A stretch of 5,491 nucleotides of DNA from CAYHKY01 sp964357355 (GTDB lineage Bacteria > Patescibacteriota > Microgenomatia > UBA10105): the NCBI GenBank assembly GCA_964357355.1, contig CAYHKY010000085.1, positions 1-5,491 on the forward strand, in the 5' to 3' direction. The position numbers were made by a program, and so were the translations under genes. The stretch's first letter is position 1. Every line of letters begins with the position of its first letter. The notes under the pieces were generated by a model. The model was not told the origin of the DNA. It did not search any database and saw only the letters and a program-made list of their open reading frames with translations. Of the stretch, positions 1 to 5,352 are shown in pieces.

Positions 1-194
1 AGAATAATGTAATATGTAATAAATGTAGCAAACGACTCCGTTGACCTATATTCAGGACTTTTGAGAACTACAGTCCAGACAGCGAGGTTTAGAAATGCAT
101 TAATAAGAAATAATGTATTAAAAACTACACTTACTCCCCGATACGCAAGCGCCCTGTTTAGGGAAATTTGGAAAATTACCAAGTATTTTTTCAT
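1..194 (-). CDS. ABC-2 type transporter permease, N-terminal fragment (cut by window edge)
   Basis: Reading the minus strand from the ATG at 194 gives 64 uninterrupted codons to the window edge. The product starts MKKYLVIFQISLNRALAYRG and continues into a hydrophobic stretch (about residues 21-44, VSVVFNTLF...NLAVWTVVL) that looks like the first membrane segment. The opening pattern, a short basic N-terminus, an amphipathic helix with ALAYRG and then a membrane span, is what I know from permeases of the COG4587/COG3694 type (ABC2_membrane_6 family). These are the usual partners of the COG4586-type ATPase encoded just upstream. An in-frame TGA at 204-206 excludes a longer N-terminus, and no other in-frame ATG lies between it and 194. 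No Shine-Dalgarno sequence is visible before this ATG, which is unusual. The gene follows the ATPase by 76 nt, most of it filled by a palindromic element. Substrate unknown; most of the protein lies outside the window. Confidence 0.8.
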   Translation of the reverse strand, partial: MKKYLVIFQISLNRALAYRGVSVVFNTLFLINAFLNLAVWTVVLKSPEYRSTESFATFITYYII

Positions 195-209
195 ACATAT
201 ACATCATTT

Positions 210-270
210 GTCATGCTGAATTTATTTCAGCATCTTATTCTATGAGATCCTGAAACTAGTTCAGGATGAC
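210..270. repeat. 61-bp two-hairpin palindromic intergenic element
   Basis: The element holds two perfect 8-bp hairpins: ATGCTGAA (213-220) with TTCAGCAT (226-233), and ATCCTGAA (247-254) with TTCAGGAT (260-267), each with a 5-nt loop. The outer ends are near-perfect inverted repeats, GTCATGCTGAA against GTCATCCTGAA on the other strand (10 of 11). It therefore looks like a discrete REP/MITE-like unit. It fills most of the gap between the ATPase stop codon (271-273) and the permease ATG (194). Neither strand has a T-tract after either hairpin, so it does not look like a standard intrinsic terminator. It encodes nothing. Copies elsewhere in the genome are expected but cannot be seen here. Confidence 0.75.
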
Positions 271-1251
271 TCATACTAATTCTTTTCCTTTAAATACAGT
301 CCTGATAATGTCTTCAATGTCCGGCTCCTCGATATTGAGATCCGCTACGGGAAATTCCTGAAGCAACTTTGCGGCGGCGGTGTTGGAGGCTCCCCGTTCG
401 ACGGAAAGTACTGCGCGGGGAAATTCAAAAAATTTCACTTCGCCAATTTTTGTCAGTTTTTTGACGTCGATGTCTGCATTAAATATAACCGTCAGTTGCT
501 TATGAGTAGCGTGTTTTTTGACAATATCATCAAGTAATCCGTCATACAGAATTTTCCCGTGATCAATGATGATCACCCGTTTACACAATTCTTTCACATC
601 ATCCATATAATGAGACGTGAGAATTATCGTAGCTTTGTGTCTACGGTTGTATTCTCTGATAAATTCACGCATCTTCTGCTGCATGATGACATCAAGACCA
701 ATAGTTGGTTCATCCAAAAAAAGGACTTTTGGTTTATGAATAAGTGCAGCAATCAATTCCATTTTCATCCGCTGCCCAAGTGACAATTTGCGAACCTGAG
801 TTTTTAAGACATCTTTCACATCAAGAAGTTCCACAAGCTCATTTAAGGTCTCATGGTAAGTTCGATCAGAAATCTCATAAATCTCCTTGTTAAGAAGAAA
901 AGTGTCAATTGCCGGCAAATCCCACCAAAGTTGGTTTTTCTGACCCATGACCAATGAGATTTTTTTAAGAAATTCGTTTTTACGGTCAAATGGGACAAAC
1001 CCTAACACTGAGGTGTTTCCGCCTGAAGGGAAAAGCAGCCCGGAAAGACATTTGAGCGTAGTTGTTTTACCGGCTCCGTTTGGACCAATAAAACCAACCA
1101 ATTCTCCTTCACCAATTTCAAAAGAAACGTCACTCACAGCCTGAACCTCTTTGTATTTACGGTTGAAAAATGAATTAATGGTTCCCCAGACACCGGGTTC
1201 TTTTTGGGGAACTTTGTAGATTTTGGAAAGGTGACTTACCGAAATAACCAT
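271..1251 (-). CDS. ABC transporter ATP-binding protein, NatA-like (COG4586 type)
   Basis: A 326-residue cytoplasmic ATPase that should power an ABC-2 type exporter. All nucleotide-binding motifs are intact: Walker A GPNGAGKT (56-63), Q-loop Q104 in VMGQKNQLWW, signature LSLGQ (156-160), Walker B VLFLDEPT with D180 and E181, D-loop GLD (185-187) and H-loop H214. LSLGQ in place of LSGGQ, the QKNQLWWDLPAIDTF stretch and the roughly 25-residue insertion between the first beta strand and the Walker A strand (QKEPGVWGTINSFFNRKYKEV) are typical of the COG4586 subgroup rather than drug-type NatA proteins. Residues from about 240 form the C-terminal accessory domain. The ATG at 1251 fits the family N-terminus (MVISVSHLSKIYKV). 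It has only a weak ribosome site, GGAT about 11 nt upstream. A permease gene follows at 194, supporting a transporter operon. Substrate cannot be deduced. Confidence 0.93.
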   Translation of the reverse strand: MVISVSHLSKIYKVPQKEPGVWGTINSFFNRKYKEVQAVSDVSFEIGEGELVGFIGPNGAGKTTTLKCLSGLLFPSGGNTSVLGFVPFDRKNEFLKKISLVMGQKNQLWWDLPAIDTFLLNKEIYEISDRTYHETLNELVELLDVKDVLKTQVRKLSLGQRMKMELIAALIHKPKVLFLDEPTIGLDVIMQQKMREFIREYNRRHKATIILTSHYMDDVKELCKRVIIIDHGKILYDGLLDDIVKKHATHKQLTVIFNADIDVKKLTKIGEVKFFEFPRAVLSVERGASNTAAAKLLQEFPVADLNIEEPDIEDIIRTVFKGKELV

Positions 1252-1257
1252 ATAATA

Positions 1258-1286
1258 AATTATCCAATAATCTAATTATCCAATAA
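1258..1286 (+). repeat. Direct repeat AATTATCCAATAA x2 over the ABC operon promoter
   Basis: Two identical 13-bp copies of AATTATCCAATAA lie at 1258-1270 and 1274-1286, a 16-bp period. One copy covers the predicted -10 and the other the predicted transcription start and leader. An inverted copy of the first 11 bases is at 1327-1337. This could be an operator or simply local duplication in AT-rich DNA. Confidence 0.6.
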
Positions 1287-1303
1287 AACAGATCCGCTGT
1301 CCA
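1275..1303 (-). promoter_or_regulatory. Predicted promoter of the ABC transporter operon
   Basis: On the minus strand TGGACA (1298-1303, 5 of 6 to TTGACA) is followed after 17 nt by GATAAT (1275-1280, 5 of 6 to TATAAT). Start of transcription would fall near 1268, leaving a leader of about 17 nt before the ATG at 1251. The -10 hexamer lies inside one copy of the repeated motif AATTATCCAATAA. It sits downstream of the large hairpin after the HU gene, consistent with the transporter being a separate transcription unit. Confidence 0.55.
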
Positions 1304-1324
1304 ATTTGGTAGTTGGAAATTTTA

Positions 1325-1338
1325 GAATTGGATAATTC
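1325..1338 (-). repeat. Inverted third copy of AATTATCCAAT upstream of the ABC promoter
   Basis: GAATTGGATAATTC at 1325-1338 contains the reverse complement of the 11-bp core AATTATCCAAT (1327-1337). It faces the direct repeats at 1258-1286. Together they could pair into an 11-bp AT-rich stem across about 42 nt if transcribed, or bind the same protein at a distance. Confidence 0.5.
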
Positions 1339-1349
1339 TTTAGCAAACA

Positions 1350-1391
1350 AGGAAAGGCCCGATCGCAAAAAATTACGTTCGGGTCTCTCCT
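1350..1391 (-). terminator. Large hairpin downstream of the HU gene, probable terminator
   Basis: Arms 1350-1362 and 1379-1391 pair over 13 positions with one mismatch and one G-U wobble. A GC-rich inner core CCCGA/TCGGG is followed by an AT-rich loop region that closes with two more CG pairs. It starts 19 nt after the HU stop codon. On the minus strand the bases following it are only moderately T-rich (TTGTTTGCTA), so as an intrinsic terminator it is imperfect. It separates the HU gene from the promoter of the ABC operon, which favours termination or 3'-end protection. Confidence 0.55.
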
Positions 1392-1410
1392 GAGAATAAT
1401 ATAGAATAGC

Positions 1411-1683
1411 TTAACGGACTGCCTTTTTAAGCGCTTTCCCTGCTGTAAACCCAGGTGTTTTGCGGGCTGGAATATTGATTGAAGCCCCTGTTTGGGGATT
1501 TCTACCAGTCCGAGACGCTCGAGATCGCACCATAAATGTCCCAAATCCTGTGACGACTACCTTGTCTCCTTTTTTCAATGCATCTTCAATAGCTTTGAAT
1601 ACTCCCTGAACTGCTTCTTTAGCTGCTTTATTCGTCAGATTAACTCTTTTTGCAACTAACTCGATCAAATCTGCTTTTGTCAT
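1411..1683 (-). CDS. hup: HU-family nucleoid DNA-binding protein
   Basis: A 90-residue protein of typical HU length. It binds DNA as a dimer without strong sequence preference, bends it and helps pack the nucleoid. The N-terminal helices (MTKADLIELVAKRVNLT, then about 18-38) form the dimer body. The signature GFGTF (46-50) follows, then the basic beta-arm with GRNPQTG (60-66), whose P63 is the residue that inserts between base pairs in HU/IHF proteins. The closing segment IPARKTPGFTAGKALK is the standard C-terminus. IHF subunits share this fold; the sequence and single-gene setting favour HU. It stands alone as a short unit with its own predicted promoter, an extended Shine-Dalgarno sequence and a downstream hairpin, fitting a highly expressed gene. 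Confidence 0.96.
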   Translation of the reverse strand: MTKADLIELVAKRVNLTNKAAKEAVQGVFKAIEDALKKGDKVVVTGFGTFMVRSRASRTGRNPQTGASINIPARKTPGFTAGKALKKAVR

Positions 1684-1692
1684 AATATATTA

Positions 1693-1704
1693 ATCACCCC
1701 CTTT
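1693..1704 (-). promoter_or_regulatory. Extended Shine-Dalgarno sequence of the HU gene
   Basis: On the minus strand AAAGGGGGTGAT matches 11 of 12 positions of AAAGGAGGTGAT, the complement of the usual 16S rRNA 3' end. The G-run ends 13 nt before the ATG at 1683, longer than the usual spacing. No nearer in-frame start explains it better, so either spacing is relaxed because of the long pairing, or the stretch has another role. Confidence 0.65.
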
Positions 1705-1835
1705 CGTTTTTTATTTTCATATAAGAGATGATGAAATGAGAATTTAAGTATTTGTGGAAAATTTTCACGGGCTTCACAGCAATATATTCTGAGCAGGTGT
1801 TTTGATGAAGAACGTAACAACAATCTTACTTGGTC

Positions 1836-1864
1836 ACTGTAGAATGTTTTAATTGTCTTGTCAA
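1836..1864 (-). promoter_or_regulatory. Predicted HU promoter
   Basis: On the minus strand a perfect TTGACA (1859-1864) is followed after 17 nt by TACAGT (1836-1841, 4 of 6 to TATAAT). Transcription would start near 1829, giving a leader of about 145 nt, long for a housekeeping gene. The -35 overlaps an inverted repeat. An alternative -10 (TATATT) occurs nearer the gene but lacks a good -35. Confidence 0.4.
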
Positions 1865-1877
1865 GGAGAACCTTGAC
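1860..1877. repeat. Perfect 7-bp inverted repeat in the rny-HU gap
   Basis: GTCAAGG (1860-1866), loop AGAA, CCTTGAC (1871-1877) form a perfect hairpin or a dyad-symmetric protein site. It begins about 45 nt past the rny stop codon. No T-tract follows on the minus strand, so it is a poor intrinsic terminator for rny. One arm contains the TTGACA -35 of the predicted HU promoter, making it a candidate operator. Confidence 0.6.
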
Positions 1878-1922
1878 TTTGAGATGATTTTGAGGCGTGA
1901 AGGCAATATAAAATAAAATTAT

Positions 1923-3401
1923 TTATTTTGCCACATTAATTGCGCGAAATTCCCGGATGACCGTTACCCTGATTTGTCCCGGATATGTCAACTTTTTTTC
2001 TATCTCTTCAGCTATTTTTTGAGCCATGATAACAGATGCCGCATCATCAACTATTTCCGGTTTGATAATGACTCTTAACTCCCGTCCTGCTTGAAAAGCA
2101 AATACTTCCTTTACCCCTTGATGAGATTTGGCAATACCTTCCAAATCTTTCAGGCGTTTGATATATGCTTCAATATCTTCATACCGGGCACCGGGCCGGC
2201 TGCCGGAAATAGCATCCGCGATGTAGACTAACATTGATTCAACCGAAGTGAATGGTGTATCTTCATGATGCTGTGCTACACAATCAATCACAGGTTGCGG
2301 TATGCCATACTTTTTCAACAAATCAACTCCTAATTGCACATGGCTTCCCTCCTGATCGGTAACAATTTTACCGATATCATGAAGTAAACATCCGAGCCGT
2401 ACAACATTTACATCGGCACCGGTTTCATGAGCCAAGGCAATACCTATCTTTGTCTCTTCAAGCGTATGGGCAATCATATTTTGTCCGTATGAAAAACGGT
2501 ATTTGAACCTTCCCAGAAGCGCAATGAGCGGCCGGGGCATATTGAATACTCCGACTGTGTGACACAGTTTTTCGCCTTCCTCAAACATAATACGTTCTGT
2601 GTCTTTCTTAACTTGCTCAACAAGTTCCTCGATCCGCACCGGCTGTATTCGCCCGTCTTTCATCAAACGTTCAAGTGTGACCCGGGCAATTTCACGCCTC
2701 ACGCTATCAAATGAAGAAAGTCTGATGACTCCCTCTTCATCCAAATCCACATCAACCCCTGTAATCTGTTCGAAAGCTCTGATGTTTCTACCTTCTTTGC
2801 CGATGATTCGGCCTTTCATCTCTTCATCCGGTAATTTCACCGATGACATCGTATATTCGGCAACATAATCAGTAGCTCCGTGACGCATTGCCTCAACGAG
2901 AATTTCCCGCGCTTTCTTATCTGCATCCTCACGTGCATTTTCCTCCGCTTCACGTACCCTTTTTGCCACATCTTCTTTGAGTTTTTCTTCAACAGCTGCA
3001 AGAATAAGTTGTTTGGCTTCCTCCCTAGTCAGATGGGCAACACGCTCAAGCTTGGCAAGTTGTTCTGTCTTTATCTCATCAACATGAGCAATTTGTTCAT
3101 TTAAACGACGTTCTTCGTCAGTTAACAATCGTTCTCTTTCCTCAAATGCTCCAAGTCGTCTATCAATCTGTTCCTCTTTGATTCGTAATTCATCCTGTGC
3201 TTGACGTTTGATCCGCAGCGCCTCATCTTTTGCATCAATAAGAATCGCTTGTGATTCAGTTTGCGCTGCTTTTAAAATTTGCTGGGCTGCCTGAGTATCT
3301 GCGACAACCGTATGTTGTTTGGGGGGTTTTTGCTTGGGTTTTACCACAAGTGGCGCGCGTTTTGCGGAAAAAAGTTGTGAAACACTATCAAAAATTCCCA
3401 T
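1923..3401 (-). CDS. rny: Ribonuclease Y without a transmembrane anchor
   Basis: An endoribonuclease that starts mRNA decay in bacteria lacking RNase E. The product is 492 residues: a charged coiled coil (about 36-160), the KH RNA-binding domain with MKGRIIGKEGRNIRAFE (about 195-211), the HD domain with H312, the metal-binding pair H341-D342 in LLHDIGK, QHHED (377-381) and D396 in ADAISG, then the conserved RPGAR and the C-terminal stretch ending TVIREFRAINVAK. All expected metal ligands are present. The ATG at 3401 is preferred because AGGAG lies 5 nt before it; a TTG at 3416 would add only five residues, and a TAA at 3420-3422 closes the frame. Known RNase Y proteins usually begin with a transmembrane helix. 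Here none is present, only a short amphipathic segment (MGIFDSVSQLFSAKR) followed by a basic, proline-containing linker. It stands alone between long intergenic regions. Confidence 0.95.
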   Translation of the reverse strand: MGIFDSVSQLFSAKRAPLVVKPKQKPPKQHTVVADTQAAQQILKAAQTESQAILIDAKDEALRIKRQAQDELRIKEEQIDRRLGAFEERERLLTDEERRLNEQIAHVDEIKTEQLAKLERVAHLTREEAKQLILAAVEEKLKEDVAKRVREAEENAREDADKKAREILVEAMRHGATDYVAEYTMSSVKLPDEEMKGRIIGKEGRNIRAFEQITGVDVDLDEEGVIRLSSFDSVRREIARVTLERLMKDGRIQPVRIEELVEQVKKDTERIMFEEGEKLCHTVGVFNMPRPLIALLGRFKYRFSYGQNMIAHTLEETKIGIALAHETGADVNVVRLGCLLHDIGKIVTDQEGSHVQLGVDLLKKYGIPQPVIDCVAQHHEDTPFTSVESMLVYIADAISGSRPGARYEDIEAYIKRLKDLEGIAKSHQGVKEVFAFQAGRELRVIIKPEIVDDAASVIMAQKIAEEIEKKLTYPGQIRVTVIREFRAINVAK

Positions 3402-3406
3402 AGGTG

Positions 3407-3411
3407 CTCCT
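3407..3411 (-). promoter_or_regulatory. Ribosome binding site that sets the rny start
   Basis: AGGAG on the minus strand ends 5 nt before the ATG at 3401. It lies inside the five codons between the possible TTG start (3416) and the ATG, so it supports the ATG and argues against the TTG. Confidence 0.8.
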
Positions 3412-3468
3412 ATCAATAATTAAATAAATACCCTAAATGGTTTCTGATGGGAAAGAATGACAGAAAGT

Positions 3469-3486
3469 ACCGTCCATTCAGACGGT
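3469..3486. other. 6-bp hairpin in the rny leader
   Basis: ACCGTC (3469-3474) and GACGGT (3481-3486) form a perfect stem with loop CATTCA. If transcription of rny starts near 3590, this hairpin is in its 5' untranslated leader, about 70 nt before the start codon. On the plus strand it is followed by only TTT, so it could at most be a weak terminator of plus-strand transcripts. Function unknown. Confidence 0.45.
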
Positions 3487-3596
3487 TTTGAAGCAGTGAG
3501 ATAAAATAAAGTATAATGAGTTCATACTCGCTGCGTTTTTATTGATCTTGCTTTCCGGCAAGTTCACTCTCCAAAAGAAACCTTTATTAGTAACTT

Positions 3597-3626
3597 ATTC
3601 TACTCCTAGTATCTACCTTTCGTCAA
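3597..3626 (-). promoter_or_regulatory. Predicted rny promoter
   Basis: On the minus strand TTGACG (3621-3626, 5 of 6) is followed after 18 nt by TAGAAT (3597-3602, 5 of 6). It starts just after the recX stop codon (3632-3634). Transcription near 3590 would give a leader of about 190 nt. No convincing terminator lies between recX and this site, so read-through from recA-recX is also possible. Confidence 0.45.
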
Positions 3627-3631
3627 ATGGC

Positions 3632-4255
3632 CTATAATTCATGCAGGGGAAGAGCTTTTGAAATCACATCCCACGAAAATCCCCGGCGAACTAAGAATGC
3701 AATAAGTTTCTGCTTCTGCTCTCTTTTGGGTAATTGACTATACGAACTTCGTTTTTTGTCAAGTAATTTTTTCACCATTTCAAGCTCCCCTTGCACATCT
3801 ACATATTCATTAAGAACTGCGTCGATCACTTCCTGATCCACTCCTTTTTCTTTCAATTCCATGGTAAGTAATCGTTTTCCTTTTGGCCTAAAAGAAAGCC
3901 GGTTTTCGACAAACCACCTGGCGAAATCATAATCATTGATTAGTTTTTGTGTCTCCAACTTTGCCAGAATTTGTTCTAGTATCCTATTTCCGATATTTTT
4001 ACGCGAGAGGTATAGAATCATTTCCTGTTTGCTCCGTGGTCTAAAAGTGAGAAACCTGAGAGCTTGATTGTAACTTGCTGCAAACTCATGTACTTTTATG
4101 AGTTCATCTACCTGCAGGGAATTTAAAGCATGCCCCACTTCCAAATGTTCCCTTATAACAATATCAATGGGCAGGGAAAACGCAAATTCACCATCAAGAA
4201 AAATATTCACCCTATGTGGATGATGTTTTTGGGGGATAATCGCGGTAATTTCCAT
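3632..4255 (-). CDS. recX: RecX, regulatory protein of RecA
   Basis: A 207-residue cytoplasmic protein that binds RecA filaments and modulates (usually inhibits) them. Residues 1-50 form a beta-rich N-terminal extension seen in many RecX proteins. Three helical repeats follow: first ALRFLTFRPRSKQEMILYL (65-83), second LINDYDFARWFVENR (105-119) with KGKRLLTMELKEKGV (125-139), third KQKLIAFLVRRGFSWDVISK (181-200). The R-x-R-S and D-x-x-F-A-R motifs are the family hallmarks. The gene begins 9 nt after the recA stop and is surely cotranscribed with it. It has no strong ribosome site; the nearest is GGAG in the last codons of recA, 12 nt from the ATG, so translation may depend on ribosomes finishing recA. 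That would keep RecX at a low ratio to RecA. Stop codon is TAG. Confidence 0.93.
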   Translation of the reverse strand: MEITAIIPQKHHPHRVNIFLDGEFAFSLPIDIVIREHLEVGHALNSLQVDELIKVHEFAASYNQALRFLTFRPRSKQEMILYLSRKNIGNRILEQILAKLETQKLINDYDFARWFVENRLSFRPKGKRLLTMELKEKGVDQEVIDAVLNEYVDVQGELEMVKKLLDKKRSSYSQLPKREQKQKLIAFLVRRGFSWDVISKALPLHEL

Positions 4256-4264
4256 GGGTGTTTC

Positions 4265-5296
4265 TTACTCCGTCTCTTCTTTGCCTACCTCAACCGGCAC
4301 TTTACCGGTTTTTGCTGATTTCCAAATATTTGCAGACAGTTCTTTTGTCACCTTTTGATTCGCTTTTAGAAATGCCTTGGCTGCTTCTCTACCTTGTCCG
4401 AGCATCAAGCTTCCGTATTTTATAAATGAGCCGCTTTTGGTAATCAATTCTAATTCAAGTCCCACATCAAGAATTCCCCCTTCTTTTGAAATTCCATCAG
4501 ACATCACATCAAACTCGGCAACCCTAAAGGGAGGTGAAACTTTATTTTTCACAACGCGCACTCGGTGTCTGCTACCGATCGCTTTGTCTCCATCTTTGAT
4601 CGTTTCAATTTTTCGGATATCCATCCGGATTGAAGCATAGAATTTAAGTGCCAATCCGCCGGTTGTTGTTTCAGGATTACCGAACATCACCCCAATTTTT
4701 TGCCGCAGCTGATTGGTGAATATAACTACAGTTTTGGACCTTGAAATTGCACCGGTAAGCTTGCGTAAAGCCTGCGACATAAGACGGGCCTGCACTCCCA
4801 TCATCGAATCTCCCATCTCTCCTTCAATTTCTGCTCTGGGAACTAACGCAGCTACAGAGTCAATTACAATTACATCAACTCCTCCACTCCTGATAAGAGT
4901 CTCCGCGATCTCAAGCGCCTGTTCACCCGTATCCGGTTGGGAAATAAGCAAATCAGCAAGCTTTACCCCTAAGATCTCAGCCCACATCGGATCAAGCGCA
5001 TGTTCGGCATCGATGAATGCGGCTGCTCCGCCTAATTTTTGTGCTTCGGCTATAGTTGATAAGCAAACTGATGTTTTTCCTGAAGCCTCCGGTCCATAAA
5101 TCTCTATAATTCTACCTCTGGGTAAACCACCTACACCCAATGCTAAATCGAGTGGCATCGCTCCCGTAGGAATTACTTCAATCCCCATTTTGGCAGCTCC
5201 CTGGTCTCCAAATTTCATGATCGAGCCTTTGCCGTATTGTTTTTCGATTTGCTCCATGGCGATACGGATAGCCTGGAGTTTTGCATCTTGTGACAT
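4265..5296 (-). CDS. recA: RecA recombinase
   Basis: A 343-residue ATP-dependent strand-exchange protein for homologous recombination and repair. Visible features: N-terminal polymerisation helix (about 5-20), Walker A GPEASGKT (68-75, K74), catalytic E98 in DAEHALD, Walker B VIVIDSVAAL with D146, the L1 loop region AEIEGEMGDSMMGVQARLMS (155-174), N195-Q196 followed by the L2 region to TTTGG, then VKNKVSPPF (249-257) and LGQGREAAKAFL near the C-terminus with a short acidic tail. Length is normal for the family and there is no intein. The frame stays open upstream to 5356, but the 20 extra residues do not resemble RecA. MSQDAK at 5296 is preceded by AGAAAGG with 5-nt spacing and is the better start. 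No LexA-type operator is evident upstream, so SOS control cannot be claimed. Confidence 0.97.
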   Translation of the reverse strand: MSQDAKLQAIRIAMEQIEKQYGKGSIMKFGDQGAAKMGIEVIPTGAMPLDLALGVGGLPRGRIIEIYGPEASGKTSVCLSTIAEAQKLGGAAAFIDAEHALDPMWAEILGVKLADLLISQPDTGEQALEIAETLIRSGGVDVIVIDSVAALVPRAEIEGEMGDSMMGVQARLMSQALRKLTGAISRSKTVVIFTNQLRQKIGVMFGNPETTTGGLALKFYASIRMDIRKIETIKDGDKAIGSRHRVRVVKNKVSPPFRVAEFDVMSDGISKEGGILDVGLELELITKSGSFIKYGSLMLGQGREAAKAFLKANQKVTKELSANIWKSAKTGKVPVEVGKEETE

Positions 5297-5301
5297 ATAA
5301 A

Positions 5302-5308
5302 CCTTTCT
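5302..5308 (-). promoter_or_regulatory. Ribosome binding site that sets the recA start
   Basis: AGAAAGG on the minus strand lies 5 nt before the ATG at 5296. Its position decides in favour of the 343-residue protein over an upstream start at 5356 that would almost touch the divergent tRNA gene. Confidence 0.7.
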
Positions 5309-5322
5309 GGGCGGGGAAAACG

Positions 5323-5352
5323 TTATCATAATCCCATAAACTTTGGTAAAAT
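5323..5352 (+). promoter_or_regulatory. Predicted tRNA-Ser promoter with extended -10
   Basis: On the plus strand TTATCA (5323-5328, 4 of 6) is followed after 18 nt by TAAAAT (5347-5352, 5 of 6). A TG one base before the -10 (5344-5345) makes an extended -10. Start would be near 5359, one or two bases before the mature tRNA 5' end at 5361, so the precursor would have almost no 5' leader. Confidence 0.5.
5325..5351 (-). promoter_or_regulatory. Probable recA promoter region
   Basis: On the minus strand TATGAT (5325-5330, 5 of 6) is the best -10. TTTACC (5346-5351, 4 of 6) is a possible -35, but with a short 15-nt spacer. A shifted alternative is TTGTAT (5351-5356) with 17 nt to GATTAT (5328-5333). 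Transcription would start near 5318-5321. The assignment is weak and overlaps the tRNA promoter on the other strand. Confidence 0.35.

Noticed and set aside
559..1144. Plus-strand open frames opposite the ABC ATPase
   Set aside because: They are antisense to a gene with all family motifs intact, have no recognisable domains and no ribosome sites; shadow frames.
1272..1544. Minus-strand frame overlapping the HU gene
   Set aside because: It overlaps the HU coding region in another frame, runs through the downstream hairpin and shows no domain.
1757..1766. 10-bp palindrome GAAAATTTTC in the HU leader region
   Set aside because: Short AT-rich palindromes are expected by chance in such DNA, and the flanking GTG/CAC symmetry is broken by one base.
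2599..3104. Plus-strand open frames opposite rny
   Set aside because: Shadows of the rny frame, composition follows the antisense of the coiled coil and KH region, no motif or start signal.
3402..3416. TTG start of rny at 3416
   Set aside because: It would put the AGGAG ribosome site inside the coding region and has no site of its own; the ATG at 3401 is better placed.
4377..5099. Plus-strand open frames opposite recA
   Set aside because: Serine/isoleucine/proline-rich antisense readings of recA with no known domain; chance frames.
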